This document shows positions 1 through 7,777 of a DNA stretch of 57,227 nucleotides, piece by piece. The DNA is from Ignavibacteria bacterium (GTDB lineage: Bacteria > Bacteroidota > Ignavibacteria > Ignavibacteriales > Melioribacteraceae), in assembly GCA_009773205.1 (NCBI GenBank), contig WPAE01000005.1, forward strand, positions 1-57,227. The letters run 5' to 3'. The position numbers were made by a program, and so were the translations under genes. The notes beneath the pieces were generated by a model. It was not told the origin of the DNA. It ran no database searches and saw only the letters and a program-made list of their open reading frames with translations. Within the stretch, counting starts at the first letter, position 1; each line of letters opens with the position of its first letter.

Positions 1-215
1 CTATCTCTCCTGGTAAAAATTATTTTGTTCGGTATATCCAACGCACCCAAACCCAAAGGAGACTTCCGATACTCCTCGATGTTCTTGCCATCAATTGTAA
101 TAATTTCATAGTATTCATTTTTATCTTTTGGAGTCTCTACTATATTTGCTTCATTTTTACAGCCTCCTATTACATGAAGACTTATCAGAACCATTATTTT
201 AAATATGGTTTTCAT
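1..215 (-). CDS. Putative lipoprotein, 3' part cut off by the window edge
   Basis: Seventy-one codons are visible, starting MKTIFKIMVLISL. A hydrophobic stretch ends in a lipobox (VIGGC, Cys at about residue 19), so the product should be exported and lipid-anchored. The part after the Cys is polar (KNEANIVETPKDKNEYYEI) and I recognise no domain. The start is supported by GAGGTG about 5 nt upstream. The sequence around the ATG (GTGTGTTATGAAAAC) is nearly identical to that of the lipoprotein gene at 1237-1635, which suggests a related origin or a shared translation start. It is the last gene of a minus-strand row of lipoprotein genes. The stop lies outside the window. Confidence 0.6.
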   Translation of the reverse strand, partial: MKTIFKIMVLISLHVIGGCKNEANIVETPKDKNEYYEIITIDGKNIEEYRKSPLGLGALDIPNKIIFTRRD

Positions 216-247
216 AACACACCTCGCTATTTTATTTAAGAAGATCA

Positions 248-346
248 TCAAGATAATCCAGCAAAAATTTGAGCTTTCAACTTGAGATTAAATTGAAACA
301 ACATAGCTGCTGTAAGAAGCCCAAAAAGAAATAGTGTCTTTTTCAT
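248..346 (-). CDS. 32-codon signal-peptide-like ORF, possible gene remnant
   Basis: Starting at the ATG at 346-344, the ORF reads MKKTLFLFGLLTAAM and continues to a KLKAQ segment before a TGA. This looks like a complete Sec signal peptide with an A-Q cleavage site, followed by only about six residues. It sits between two lipoprotein genes on the same strand. It may be a real tiny secreted peptide, but the likelier reading is the 5' remnant of a lost secreted-protein gene. No clear Shine-Dalgarno sequence is visible. Confidence 0.25.
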   Translation of the reverse strand: MKKTLFLFGLLTAAMLFQFNLKLKAQIFAGLS

Positions 347-375
347 TTTTTGTTCATCCGTAATTTGTTATTCAA

Positions 376-1224
376 TTATCCCACTATAGGTAGTTTGTAT
401 TTAGCCGGGTGAATATCATATTTTGGTGTTTTACCACGACTAATTTTCCACCAATCATTTCTGATAAAGTCTCGAAGTTTTTTATTAGAATGGACTGGGT
501 GCTGATCGTAAGTATAAAGCCCTGACTTTACTAAGTATAATCCGTGTGGTAAAGGTACGCCAGAATAGTTAATTTTTGTCGGGACTTTATACCTTACACT
601 CCCTTCATAATATTCACCTGCTTTGATAAATAGGTTAAAATCAGTTCCATATGGGTCGTGAAAAAAAAGAAAAATTGGGGGATAATTTTCATAATATAAA
701 CTAACCCAGGGTAATGGGCCAGCATCTCCTCCTCCAGAGAAATATAAAGTACGACCACTTAGATTAGTGCGCCTTTCTGTATATTTTAAATAATCACCTA
801 TTCTATATTCTTGTTTATCTGTCCATCCTTCAACAGAATATGTCTGTTTCAGTTCTTTTGTTTTTATTTTTCCTTCTCTATCTACATCAAGCGTATCAAG
901 TTTTATTTTACCCTTTTCGATAAATATTCTCGAAGAATCCATATCATAATCATTCAAAAAGTAACGCACCTTAAACTCTCCACTATAAATTGAATCCTTT
1001 TCAGAAAACTGAAGTATATAGTTTCCGCTGGAATCTGTACTTACACCTCTATTAAAGCCGTCGATATAAACTAGTGCATTGCTATGTTCTGTTTGGTTCT
1101 GAAGAATTACATCTCCTTTAACGACATTAGTATATTTATTGATTTTAGACTGTAATATTTCATCTTTACATCCAAAGAGAATTATTATTAAGAAGAATAT
1201 ACTTGTTGTTGTTTTTGGTATCAT
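376..1224 (-). CDS. Lipoprotein with carboxypeptidase-regulatory-like domain
   Basis: 282 aa. The N-terminus is a lipoprotein signal with lipobox LFGC (Cys about residue 19). Residues about 35-75 resemble a carboxypeptidase regulatory-like (beta-sandwich) domain: G-D-V near the start, then LVYIDGFNRGVSTDSSGNY, the usual A-x-V...G...T-D-x-x-G-x-Y pattern. The C-terminal 150 residues are rich in Tyr, Gly and Pro with no motif I know. The start codon lies 12 nt after the stop of the upstream lipoprotein gene at 1237-1635, so the two are probably co-transcribed. The function is unknown; it is likely an envelope protein facing the periplasm or the cell surface. Confidence 0.6.
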   Translation of the reverse strand: MIPKTTTSIFFLIIILFGCKDEILQSKINKYTNVVKGDVILQNQTEHSNALVYIDGFNRGVSTDSSGNYILQFSEKDSIYSGEFKVRYFLNDYDMDSSRIFIEKGKIKLDTLDVDREGKIKTKELKQTYSVEGWTDKQEYRIGDYLKYTERRTNLSGRTLYFSGGGDAGPLPWVSLYYENYPPIFLFFHDPYGTDFNLFIKAGEYYEGSVRYKVPTKINYSGVPLPHGLYLVKSGLYTYDQHPVHSNKKLRDFIRNDWWKISRGKTPKYDIHPAKYKLPIVG

Positions 1225-1236
1225 TTTAATACTTCA

Positions 1237-1635
1237 CTATTTTTTTAGGGTAACAGCAAAATATCCTATCGTTAATGCTTCTGCCTTTAAACTATCTTCA
1301 TAAATTCTAAAAGGAAGTCTAGCCAATGAACCATTAGTAAAAAACCTTATTGAATCATTGCCTTTAAATTCAAATGTACCACTATATAACAAATCAGTAC
1401 CGCTGTAATCTGAATAAAAAGTTTTGGGGATAATTATTCTACCACTAACAGTCATGTCTTTCTTAATCTCTGCAGTAATAGAGCCTCCAAGTTTTAGTAT
1501 ATCTACCGGTCTATCTACAGGATCCGATAGCAATCTTGGGTCAGTGTTTTCTGTTGGCACTTGTTCCTCTTTACAAGAAAAAACCAACATCGTAAATAAT
1601 GTAACGACAACCGTTATTAATACTTTTGTTTTCAT
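1237..1635 (-). CDS. Small lipoprotein of unknown function
   Basis: About 132 aa from the ATG at 1635-1633 (an in-frame TTG three codons upstream is less likely). The signal MKTKVLITVVVTLFTMLVFSC ends in lipobox VFSC. The mature part is short and beta-rich, with a segment (SGTFEFKGNDSIRFF) that resembles small lipocalin-like or META-like lipoprotein folds, but I cannot assign a family. It heads the minus-strand lipoprotein row: its stop is 12 nt upstream of the next start at 1224. The bases around the start match those of the partial lipoprotein gene at 215. Confidence 0.55.
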   Translation of the reverse strand: MKTKVLITVVVTLFTMLVFSCKEEQVPTENTDPRLLSDPVDRPVDILKLGGSITAEIKKDMTVSGRIIIPKTFYSDYSGTDLLYSGTFEFKGNDSIRFFTNGSLARLPFRIYEDSLKAEALTIGYFAVTLKK

Positions 1636-1686
1636 AACACACAATATTTTTGGTTAACAATTCAATAGCGACATATTTGCTGTTTG

Positions 1687-1872
1687 TTAACTTTGCCTAC
1701 AATAATAAGGTGGTTGCTTTTTAGCAAACTTGATAACTGAAAATGCTTTGATGACATATCGCCTAACTTTTACATTTAAAAGCAAAGAGCAAAAAAGAAG
1801 TAAACTTGTCCGCCCTGCCAAACTAGTAAATAATGATGCTGTTGCTTTCATTAAACTAATTTTCTTTTTCAC
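1687..1872 (-). CDS. Small hydrophobic ORF with GTG start, doubtful
   Basis: 61 codons starting with GTG at 1872-1870, preceded by a strong Shine-Dalgarno (AGGAG, 5-nt spacing). The product begins MKKKISLMKATASLF, has one hydrophobic stretch (about residues 22-33, LLLFCSLLLN) and a basic tail rich in K, R and Y. An ATG at codon 8 is an alternative start. It lies 58 nt downstream of the cytochrome gene on the same strand. The good ribosome site is the only positive evidence; I recognise no family and composition alone does not separate it from a chance ORF. Confidence 0.3.
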   Translation of the reverse strand: MKKKISLMKATASLFTSLAGRTSLLLFCSLLLNVKVRRYVIKAFSVIKFAKKQPPYYCRQS

Positions 1873-1930
1873 TTTTTCTCCTACCTTAGTTTTTTACTAA
1901 CTTTAGTCAATGCGCCATTCTCTATCGTCT

Positions 1931-3076
1931 TTATTTCGCAAGTGTCTGTCTATTCTTAATCATTTTACCTGGTTTATCTTTCGGATAAGTTATATCCTCG
2001 TGACAGTTCTTACAAGTTATGTTAGAATAATTATTTTCTTGATGACAATCTTTGCATTCAAAATCAGCGTGAACTTCATCCAAAAGTAAACCGGTTACGG
2101 AATGCTTGAAGTTTTCTTTTGTCCAAGTTCCATGACATGTGCTGCAATCGGTTTTCAGTCCGGTGAATTTCCCTTTTTCTACGTGGCATCTGACGCAAGC
2201 AAGTTTCGAGTGATTTTTATCTAAATCAAATCCGGTTCTTGTTTTGTGGTTAAATGGTGCTGCAACTGTATTCTTATGGCAATACGAACAGTTCACCTTT
2301 ACGTTATGGCAGTTAGAACATGAGGTATGTTTTTCATTTGCGCTTCTGCTGGAAATAGAAACCTGTTTATACTTTGCATGGCACTTGTTGCAGCTTTCGT
2401 TTGAGTGGCATTTGTTGCAGCTAACCGAAAATGTGTTTACGTGATCTACGTGATTAAATGTTACAACCTTTCCCTTAGTTTTTGGTGTGTCGTATTTTAC
2501 AATTTCCGGTGGTTTAACTTTTGGATGTACTCTCTTTTTCTCAGTTCCCTTTTCTGTTGTTTTTGTGGCTTTCTTTACAGAATCATTTTGAGCATGACAG
2601 CTTTCGCATTCAACTTTGCGGCTCCACCCGCGATGGCAATTAATACATTGCTGATGGTACGCACCTTTCAAATCAGGCTTGCTTAAATCTATGCGCTTTC
2701 TTTCTTCGTCGTGGCATTCGGAACAAGCAACAACATTTCCTGGCGGATTATAATGATGGCACATTCCGCATCCGCCGCCTATTTCTGCCATTTCGGAATG
2801 GAGTCTGTGAGTAAATACAACAGGCGCATAAATATCGGACTGTTTTTTTAGTTTATCAATAGTTAAAACAGCGGGCGCATCTTCCGGTGTTTGTTCTATA
2901 GTAATTAATCTTTCGCGCGGGCACGGTTTAATACAAGGGTTCTCTTTAGTCGGAATATCGCAGCTATGGCAGGTTTTACAATTTAGAGCTTGTGTTTGAT
3001 GCTGTTTGCTAAGTTTGTTTTGAGCATAAACAAAAAATGGAATTGTAAGTAGTAATATCAACACTTTTGATTTCAT
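1931..3076 (-). CDS. Periplasmic multihaem cytochrome c (13 CxxCH motifs)
   Basis: 381 aa with a Sec signal peptide (cleavage after VYA, about residue 18). I count thirteen CxxCH haem-binding motifs spread over the chain, from CKTCH near residue 33 to CKNCH near residue 357, plus several spare His residues that could serve as distal ligands. A Lys/Thr-rich linker near residues 165-195 splits the haems into two groups. It is the last gene of an operon with an Fe-S protein and an NrfD-type membrane protein, starting 3 nt after the latter's stop with GAGG as ribosome site. The likely role is to pass electrons between the membrane quinone pool and a periplasmic or surface partner. Direction and partner cannot be read from the sequence. 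Confidence 0.9.
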   Translation of the reverse strand: MKSKVLILLLTIPFFVYAQNKLSKQHQTQALNCKTCHSCDIPTKENPCIKPCPRERLITIEQTPEDAPAVLTIDKLKKQSDIYAPVVFTHRLHSEMAEIGGGCGMCHHYNPPGNVVACSECHDEERKRIDLSKPDLKGAYHQQCINCHRGWSRKVECESCHAQNDSVKKATKTTEKGTEKKRVHPKVKPPEIVKYDTPKTKGKVVTFNHVDHVNTFSVSCNKCHSNESCNKCHAKYKQVSISSRSANEKHTSCSNCHNVKVNCSYCHKNTVAAPFNHKTRTGFDLDKNHSKLACVRCHVEKGKFTGLKTDCSTCHGTWTKENFKHSVTGLLLDEVHADFECKDCHQENNYSNITCKNCHEDITYPKDKPGKMIKNRQTLAK

Positions 3077-3079
3077 CGG

Positions 3080-4312
3080 CTATCCTCTTATAGAAAATTT
3101 TGTTTTAGGAGAAGTTGATGTATCCGGCACGCTGACAATAGGTAAATGAATAACAAAAAAGCGGAAGAGCAAAACTTCGAGCGCAATAAAACCTACTGTA
3201 ACTGAAATTTCTCCAAATGAAGGAAAGTATGAATGAACTTCGTATGGCGGAGTATATGCAACTAAAAAGTTATTTATACGATTCAACAGAACGCCGAAAA
3301 CAACCATTACGGAAGCAATAAATAATGCAAGAGGATTCTTAGACAATCCCCGCGATAAAAATATTCTTAGCGGAATAATTACACCAACCAGCATCTCCAA
3401 TGTGAACATTACGCTTTCGGTTGTTATTTCTGTTAAATAAACAAAAGTTTGGCGGATTACCATATCGCCAATCTTAAACGCTAAATAAATTCCTAATAGA
3501 GGAGCTACCATACTTCCTAAATTAGCAAGAATAGGAGTTTCGGGCTTAAGCTTAAATGATCTCGATGTAAGCAATGATTCCATAATTACCATTGGGAAGC
3601 CAACCGAAATTGCAGAAAGAAGGAAAAGCAGCGGTAAAATTGGTGTCTGCCAAAGCGGGTGCATCTTTGGTCCGGCAATTACCATTAAAGTTCCTAAAGA
3701 TGATTGATGTAAACATGAAAGCACAACTCCGGCAATAATGAAAATGAACATCGTTTTTTCCAAACCTTTATCAAGTACTCGCAAAAGTTTATCAAGTGAT
3801 TGATTAAACTTTTTTAGAAAACCGGGAAGATTAACTCTGCCGATAAATCTTTCTGTAACAATCGGGAGAAACTCTATGTAAAGAACAGTCAAATAAATCA
3901 TTACGCAAATACCAACTTCAAATAAAACAGAAGTTCCATTCCACATTAAAAGCGGATGCCAAATAAAATATGGTCTGCCAAGATCAATCATTACGCTTGC
4001 AGCTACAAATGTGTAGCCAAGCGCTGCAGTTAATAATGCCGGGCGAATAACAGAATGATATTGATCTTTGTGCATAATATGACCAAGTGCGGCAGTTGTA
4101 AAACCGCCGGCTGCAAGTGCAACTCCGGCTGCAACATCAATAGCAATCCAAATACCCCAAGGATGCTGGTTGTTTAAGTTAGTAACAGCTCCAATTCCTA
4201 AAACAAATCTTGCGATAAGAAATAATATTCCGTTTAATGCTAAAACTGATAATACTATTACAACTGGAGTAAAATATTTTGTATAAACCGGTGCGGGCTT
4301 GTGGTTTTCCAT
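3080..4312 (-). CDS. NrfD/HybB-type quinone-interacting membrane subunit
   Basis: About 410 aa from the ATG at 4312-4310 (MENHKPAPVYTKYF), one base after the upstream TGA and preceded by GAGAG. A longer reading from 4333 would overlap the upstream gene by 20 nt. The chain has eight to ten hydrophobic segments and the layout of the NrfD/PsrC/HybB family, which anchors Fe-S subunits to the membrane and exchanges electrons with (mena)quinone. Conserved-looking features include a Trp-Gly-x-Trp segment in the first loop (HPWGIWIAIDV) and charged residues in helices (GEI, MEILL types). With the HybA-like protein and the multihaem cytochrome it resembles Cbc-type menaquinol-cytochrome modules of metal reducers. 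The symbol is left blank because no hydrogenase is nearby. Confidence 0.85.
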   Translation of the reverse strand: MENHKPAPVYTKYFTPVVIVLSVLALNGILFLIARFVLGIGAVTNLNNQHPWGIWIAIDVAAGVALAAGGFTTAALGHIMHKDQYHSVIRPALLTAALGYTFVAASVMIDLGRPYFIWHPLLMWNGTSVLFEVGICVMIYLTVLYIEFLPIVTERFIGRVNLPGFLKKFNQSLDKLLRVLDKGLEKTMFIFIIAGVVLSCLHQSSLGTLMVIAGPKMHPLWQTPILPLLFLLSAISVGFPMVIMESLLTSRSFKLKPETPILANLGSMVAPLLGIYLAFKIGDMVIRQTFVYLTEITTESVMFTLEMLVGVIIPLRIFLSRGLSKNPLALFIASVMVVFGVLLNRINNFLVAYTPPYEVHSYFPSFGEISVTVGFIALEVLLFRFFVIHLPIVSVPDTSTSPKTKFSIRG

Positions 4313-4313
4313 A

Positions 4314-5219
4314 TCAGCTCTCATTCTCGGCATCGGTGTGTTTCTTATTCTTGTTTAACCACATAACTCCGCCAAGTAAAGCATACAGTGCAACAGGTGG
4401 AACAAAGTAAGCAAATATTCCATGTTGAATTGCTTCGCTTACGCCAGGCGCAGGGTCTTTACCAAGTTTTGGAAATGCGAGTTCTTCAAACTGACGGTTT
4501 GATAAGTAAAGCCACGATGTTCCGCCTACTTCGTGTTCGCCGAAAATTCTATTTACATATCTGTTTGGATAATTCTTAATTTTTTCTTTTGCAGCTTCTA
4601 GTAAATCTTCGCGTCTTCCGTATGTGATTGCTTCTACCGGGCAAATTTCAACACAGCCGGGAATCTTACCTTTTGCAGTTCGCTCGAAGCAGAAATCGCA
4701 TTTCTTAATATCTGGCTTTAATGCTTCTTCATATTCGAAGGCAGGTATTTGGAATGGACAAGCAACCATACAGTAACGGCAACCGATGCACTTATGTGTA
4801 TCCCAAACTACAGAGCCATTTTCATTTTTAGAAAAAGCGCCAACAATACAAGCAGATAAGCAAGTCGGCTTATCACAGTGCATACATTGTACTTTTACAT
4901 TAATCGGAAATTTCTCTGAGGTTGTGTTTGGATATTCGTTTACAACGGTCAATGCTTTGTCGTTTGGTCTTCTGTGCTTTTTGAAAACGCCTCTGTCTTG
5001 GTAAACTTCAAGTGGATCGGTAGGTAAATTGTTAACTGTTTTACAAGCCCATTCGCATTTTCTGCAGCCTATGCAAACTGAAGTATCTACTAAAACACCA
5101 GCACGGTCTTCAGACAAAGCATTCTTTTGCGATGCTTTAGCTGAATTAGCTAATCCCACCGTCGCAGAACCAATCAGAGCCGTAGTTTTAAAAAAATCTC
5201 TTCTTGATTGTTTTGCCAT
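4314..5219 (-). CDS. HybA/DsrO-like four-cluster Fe-S protein, Tat-exported
   Basis: 301 aa. The N-terminus carries a twin-arginine signal (SRRDFFK, Arg 6 and 7) and a hydrophobic Ala-rich stretch. Four Cys clusters typical of DmsB/HybA ferredoxin subunits follow: CIGCRKCEWAC (about 49-59), CMHCDKPTCLSAC (about 112-124), CIGCRYCMVAC (about 144-154) and CDFC...GCVEIC (about 175-197), enough for four [4Fe-4S] clusters. A C-terminal hydrophobic helix (about 270-290) matches HybA, which is membrane-anchored this way. It is the first gene of the three-gene redox operon and is preceded by GAGG. It should relay electrons between the NrfD-type subunit and the multihaem cytochrome on the outer face of the inner membrane. 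Confidence 0.88.
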   Translation of the reverse strand: MAKQSRRDFFKTTALIGSATVGLANSAKASQKNALSEDRAGVLVDTSVCIGCRKCEWACKTVNNLPTDPLEVYQDRGVFKKHRRPNDKALTVVNEYPNTTSEKFPINVKVQCMHCDKPTCLSACIVGAFSKNENGSVVWDTHKCIGCRYCMVACPFQIPAFEYEEALKPDIKKCDFCFERTAKGKIPGCVEICPVEAITYGRREDLLEAAKEKIKNYPNRYVNRIFGEHEVGGTSWLYLSNRQFEELAFPKLGKDPAPGVSEAIQHGIFAYFVPPVALYALLGGVMWLNKNKKHTDAENES

Positions 5220-5317
5220 TTAGTTCCCTCATATATTTTTTTGTACATAAAATCAAACTGACAAACTCAACGAAAAGCGTAACCTCAAACATTAGAAGTG
5301 GATAGAAACATCCATTT

Positions 5318-5349
5318 CAAACTTACTACTTAAGAAATTTTGTGTCAAA
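5318..5349 (-). promoter_or_regulatory. Promoter of the cytochrome/HybA/HybB operon
   Basis: Read on the minus strand: TTTG, 20 nt, TAAGTTTG. This is a perfect match to the Bacteroidetes-type consensus TTTG-N19/20-TAnnTTTG. The predicted transcript would start near 5312, giving a leader of about 90 nt before the ATG at 5219. Confidence 0.65.
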
Positions 5350-5434
5350 CAAAGAAAGTAAATTGAACTAATACTTTAATAAAGGCGAAAAAATTTTTAC
5401 ATTCAGCCCTCAATTTAGAACAATAAGAAAAAAC

Positions 5435-7447
5435 ATGGCAAAAAAGAAAGACATATCGAATTTGCGCGAAAGCATAAATAAAGTTGATGAAAGTTTAATC
5501 AAGTTACTTTCTAAAAGAAGGGAACTTAGTAAAAGTGTAATTCTTGCAAAAGAAAGTTCACGCAGCGCAATCCGAGATCAGAAACGTGAATCGGATTTGC
5601 TTAACAGGCTAATAAAATTAGGGAAAAAGGAAGGCTTAGATTCTCATTTTCTAACTAACGTATTTTATGAGATAATTGAAGATTCAGTTCGTTTACAGCA
5701 AAACTATATTCAGAACAAAATAAACAAGAGTGAAAAACGTTCTTCAATCTCAATTTCGTTTCAAGGAATTGAAGGCTCTTACAGCTACTTAGCAGCACAA
5801 AAGTATTTTTCTCATTCTAACTACAGCCTGAATTTCCATTTCAAAAAATTATTTAGTGAAGTAGTAGAAGCAGCAGAAAAAGGTGAAGCCGATTACGCAA
5901 TACTCCCGATTGAAAACACAACTTCCGGCGGAATAAACGAAGTTTACGATCTTCTTCTTCACACTACTTTATCTATTGTTGGCGAAGAGAAATTTCAGGT
6001 TAAGCATTGTTTAGTAGCTATTGAGGATATTCCTCTTAACAAGATCAAAAAAGTTTATGCGCATCATCAAGCAGCAGCGCAGTGCAGTAAATTTTTAGAA
6101 ACAATTCCAAAAGCTGCAATAGAATATTTTGCCGATACTGCAATGTCTGTTCAGCGTGTTGCCGAAGAAGGAAACCAACACTTTGCTGCAATTGCAAGTG
6201 AAGAAGCCGCAAAGCTTTATGGATTAAAAATTTTAAAGATAGATATTGCCAACCAAGCAGAAAACTTTACTCGCTTTTTAATTGCTACTCGCAAACCGCA
6301 AAAAGTTGATACAAGAATTCCTTGCAAGACTTCAATTGTTATGGCAACATCGCATACGCCCGGTTCTCTTGTAGATGCGCTCGGCGTTTTCAGAAAATAT
6401 CAAGTGAACTTGCTCAAATTAGAATCGCGCCCGATTATAGGAAATCCTTGGGAAGAAATGTTCTATCTCGATTTTGAAGGAAACATTTTCGATGAGCAGA
6501 TTCAAAAAGTATTGGAAGAACTTGGACACTACACACGTTTTATGAAAGTACTCGGAAGTTATCCATCTCAAGAATTAGAAAAAACCAAACTCGAGTACAC
6601 GAAAATTCTGAATGTTGAAGAGAAAGTTCATTCCGTTGAAGAAAAGAAAGAAGTAGTTAAAGCGCCGGCAGTGGTAAAAGGAAAATCTAAAAGCTACCGT
6701 TTAGCAAGCCGAGAGTACAAACCAGAAGACACAATTATTAAAGTACGCAATGTAGAAATAGGCGGAAACGGATTTGTGGTTATGGCTGGACCTTGTTCTG
6801 TGGAAAATGAAGAAATGATTATGCAGTGCGCTCTTGAAGCAAAAGAAAATGGCGCACACATTTTGCGCGGCGGCTGCTTCAAACCAAGAACTTCTCCTTA
6901 TAGCTTTCAAGGAATGGGCTACGATGGATTAAACTTGCTTGTTGAAGCCGGCAAATATTATGATATGCCTGTAATTACAGAAGTGATGGATACCGAGCAG
7001 GTTTCTGAAGTTGCAAAGACTGCCGATATACTTCAGATTGGCGCAGTTGGCAAAACTCACAGACCTGTAATGCTTAAGCGTGGATTAAGCGCATCTATTG
7101 ATGAATGGCTGAACGCCGCCGAATATATTTTAGCGCACGGCAACAGACAAGTTATTCTTTGCGAGCGGGGAATAAGAACTTTTGAAACGGCAACAAGAAA
7201 CACTTTTGATTTAAGCGCGATTCCGGTTGTTAAAGAATTAACTCACTTACCAATTATCGCCGATCCTTCTCACGCAATTGGAGTACGCGATAAAGTTATC
7301 CCGCTTGCCAAAGCAGCAAAAGTTGTTGGCGCGCATGGAATTATGATTGAGTTCCATCCCGATCCGCCAAAAGCTCTCAGCGATGCCGAACAAGCCTTGT
7401 ACTTTGAACAGTTCGAAAGTTTAATGAAGGATTTGTATAAGTTATAA
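5435..7447 (+). CDS. Chorismate mutase / prephenate dehydratase / DAHP synthase fusion
   Basis: 670 aa. Residues about 8-92 are an AroQ chorismate mutase (RESINKVDESLIKLLSKRR, IRDQKRESDLL). Residues 105-285 are prephenate dehydratase (GIEGSYSYLAA, PIENTTSGGINEVYDLL, NFTRF). Residues 298-375 are an ACT domain with the Phe-binding ESRP...GNPWEEMFYLD motif. Together this equals a full-length PheA P-protein. After a charged linker (380-425), residues 430-670 are a class I-beta DAHP synthase: AGPCS, RGGCFKPRTSPYSFQG, LLKRG-type Lys, CERGIRTFE, DPSH, and metal ligands Cys454, His613, Glu639 and Asp650. After LQIGA (535-537) about 11 residues normally reading R-N-x-Q-N-F are absent, removing the Arg that binds PEP phosphate in this family. 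The protein would join the first shikimate step and the Phe branch in one chain, feedback-inhibited by Phe. DAHP synthase activity is uncertain. Confidence 0.9.
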   Translation: MAKKKDISNLRESINKVDESLIKLLSKRRELSKSVILAKESSRSAIRDQKRESDLLNRLIKLGKKEGLDSHFLTNVFYEIIEDSVRLQQNYIQNKINKSEKRSSISISFQGIEGSYSYLAAQKYFSHSNYSLNFHFKKLFSEVVEAAEKGEADYAILPIENTTSGGINEVYDLLLHTTLSIVGEEKFQVKHCLVAIEDIPLNKIKKVYAHHQAAAQCSKFLETIPKAAIEYFADTAMSVQRVAEEGNQHFAAIASEEAAKLYGLKILKIDIANQAENFTRFLIATRKPQKVDTRIPCKTSIVMATSHTPGSLVDALGVFRKYQVNLLKLESRPIIGNPWEEMFYLDFEGNIFDEQIQKVLEELGHYTRFMKVLGSYPSQELEKTKLEYTKILNVEEKVHSVEEKKEVVKAPAVVKGKSKSYRLASREYKPEDTIIKVRNVEIGGNGFVVMAGPCSVENEEMIMQCALEAKENGAHILRGGCFKPRTSPYSFQGMGYDGLNLLVEAGKYYDMPVITEVMDTEQVSEVAKTADILQIGAVGKTHRPVMLKRGLSASIDEWLNAAEYILAHGNRQVILCERGIRTFETATRNTFDLSAIPVVKELTHLPIIADPSHAIGVRDKVIPLAKAAKVVGAHGIMIEFHPDPPKALSDAEQALYFEQFESLMKDLYKL

Positions 7448-7449
7448 GA

Positions 7450-7599
7450 GATATCTCTGAAAAATTATTACAGAGTCATGGTGATCATTCGGCAAGCTCA
7501 TGACAGGGTTTGTCGAACCATGATGAAATCCTCTAAAAAGCCAGACTTCGACAAGCTCCATTAGACTTAAGTATTGCAACTTTTTTTTTCAGAGGTCTC
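7450..7599. repeat. Degenerate inverted-repeat element after the aro fusion gene
   Basis: The ends GATATCTCTGAAAAA (from 7450) and TTTTTCAGAGGTCTC (to 7599) are inverted repeats, 13 of 15 matching, and resemble the ends of the two better-preserved elements nearby. Inside are CTCATGACAGGG, TGTCGAACCATGA and TTCGACAAGCTCC, pieces of a degenerate TTCGACAAGCTC/TGTCGAA palindrome. The element starts within 3 nt of the upstream stop codon. No clear target duplication is visible. Confidence 0.45.
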
Positions 7600-7777
7600 A
7601 AGAGTTAATAGTTTTTGTAATAACAGATTTTTTGTGGACACTCAACCGCCAAAAGGTTTATACTTCTGTATTTGGAAAAATTTAATTGATGAGCCTACCC
7701 TAAAAAGCCTCAAATTGAGTTTTTGCACTTTGAATTTGAGCAATAATCAAAGCATTTTTTCATCCGAAATACCTTTA
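7600..7777. other. Repeat-rich intergenic stretch without a supported gene
   Basis: This segment lies between two inverted-repeat elements. A 71-codon open frame crosses it (7574-7789), but that frame starts inside one element and ends inside the next, has no ribosome site and shows no recognisable domain. Short internal echoes such as CCTAAAAAGCCTC suggest further decayed repeat. Confidence 0.4.

Noticed and set aside
4310-4333. Long 20-nt overlap or frameshift between the HybA-like and NrfD-like genes
   Set aside because: It disappears when the NrfD-type gene starts at the ATG at 4312, which follows the upstream stop by one base and has a GAGAG ribosome site.
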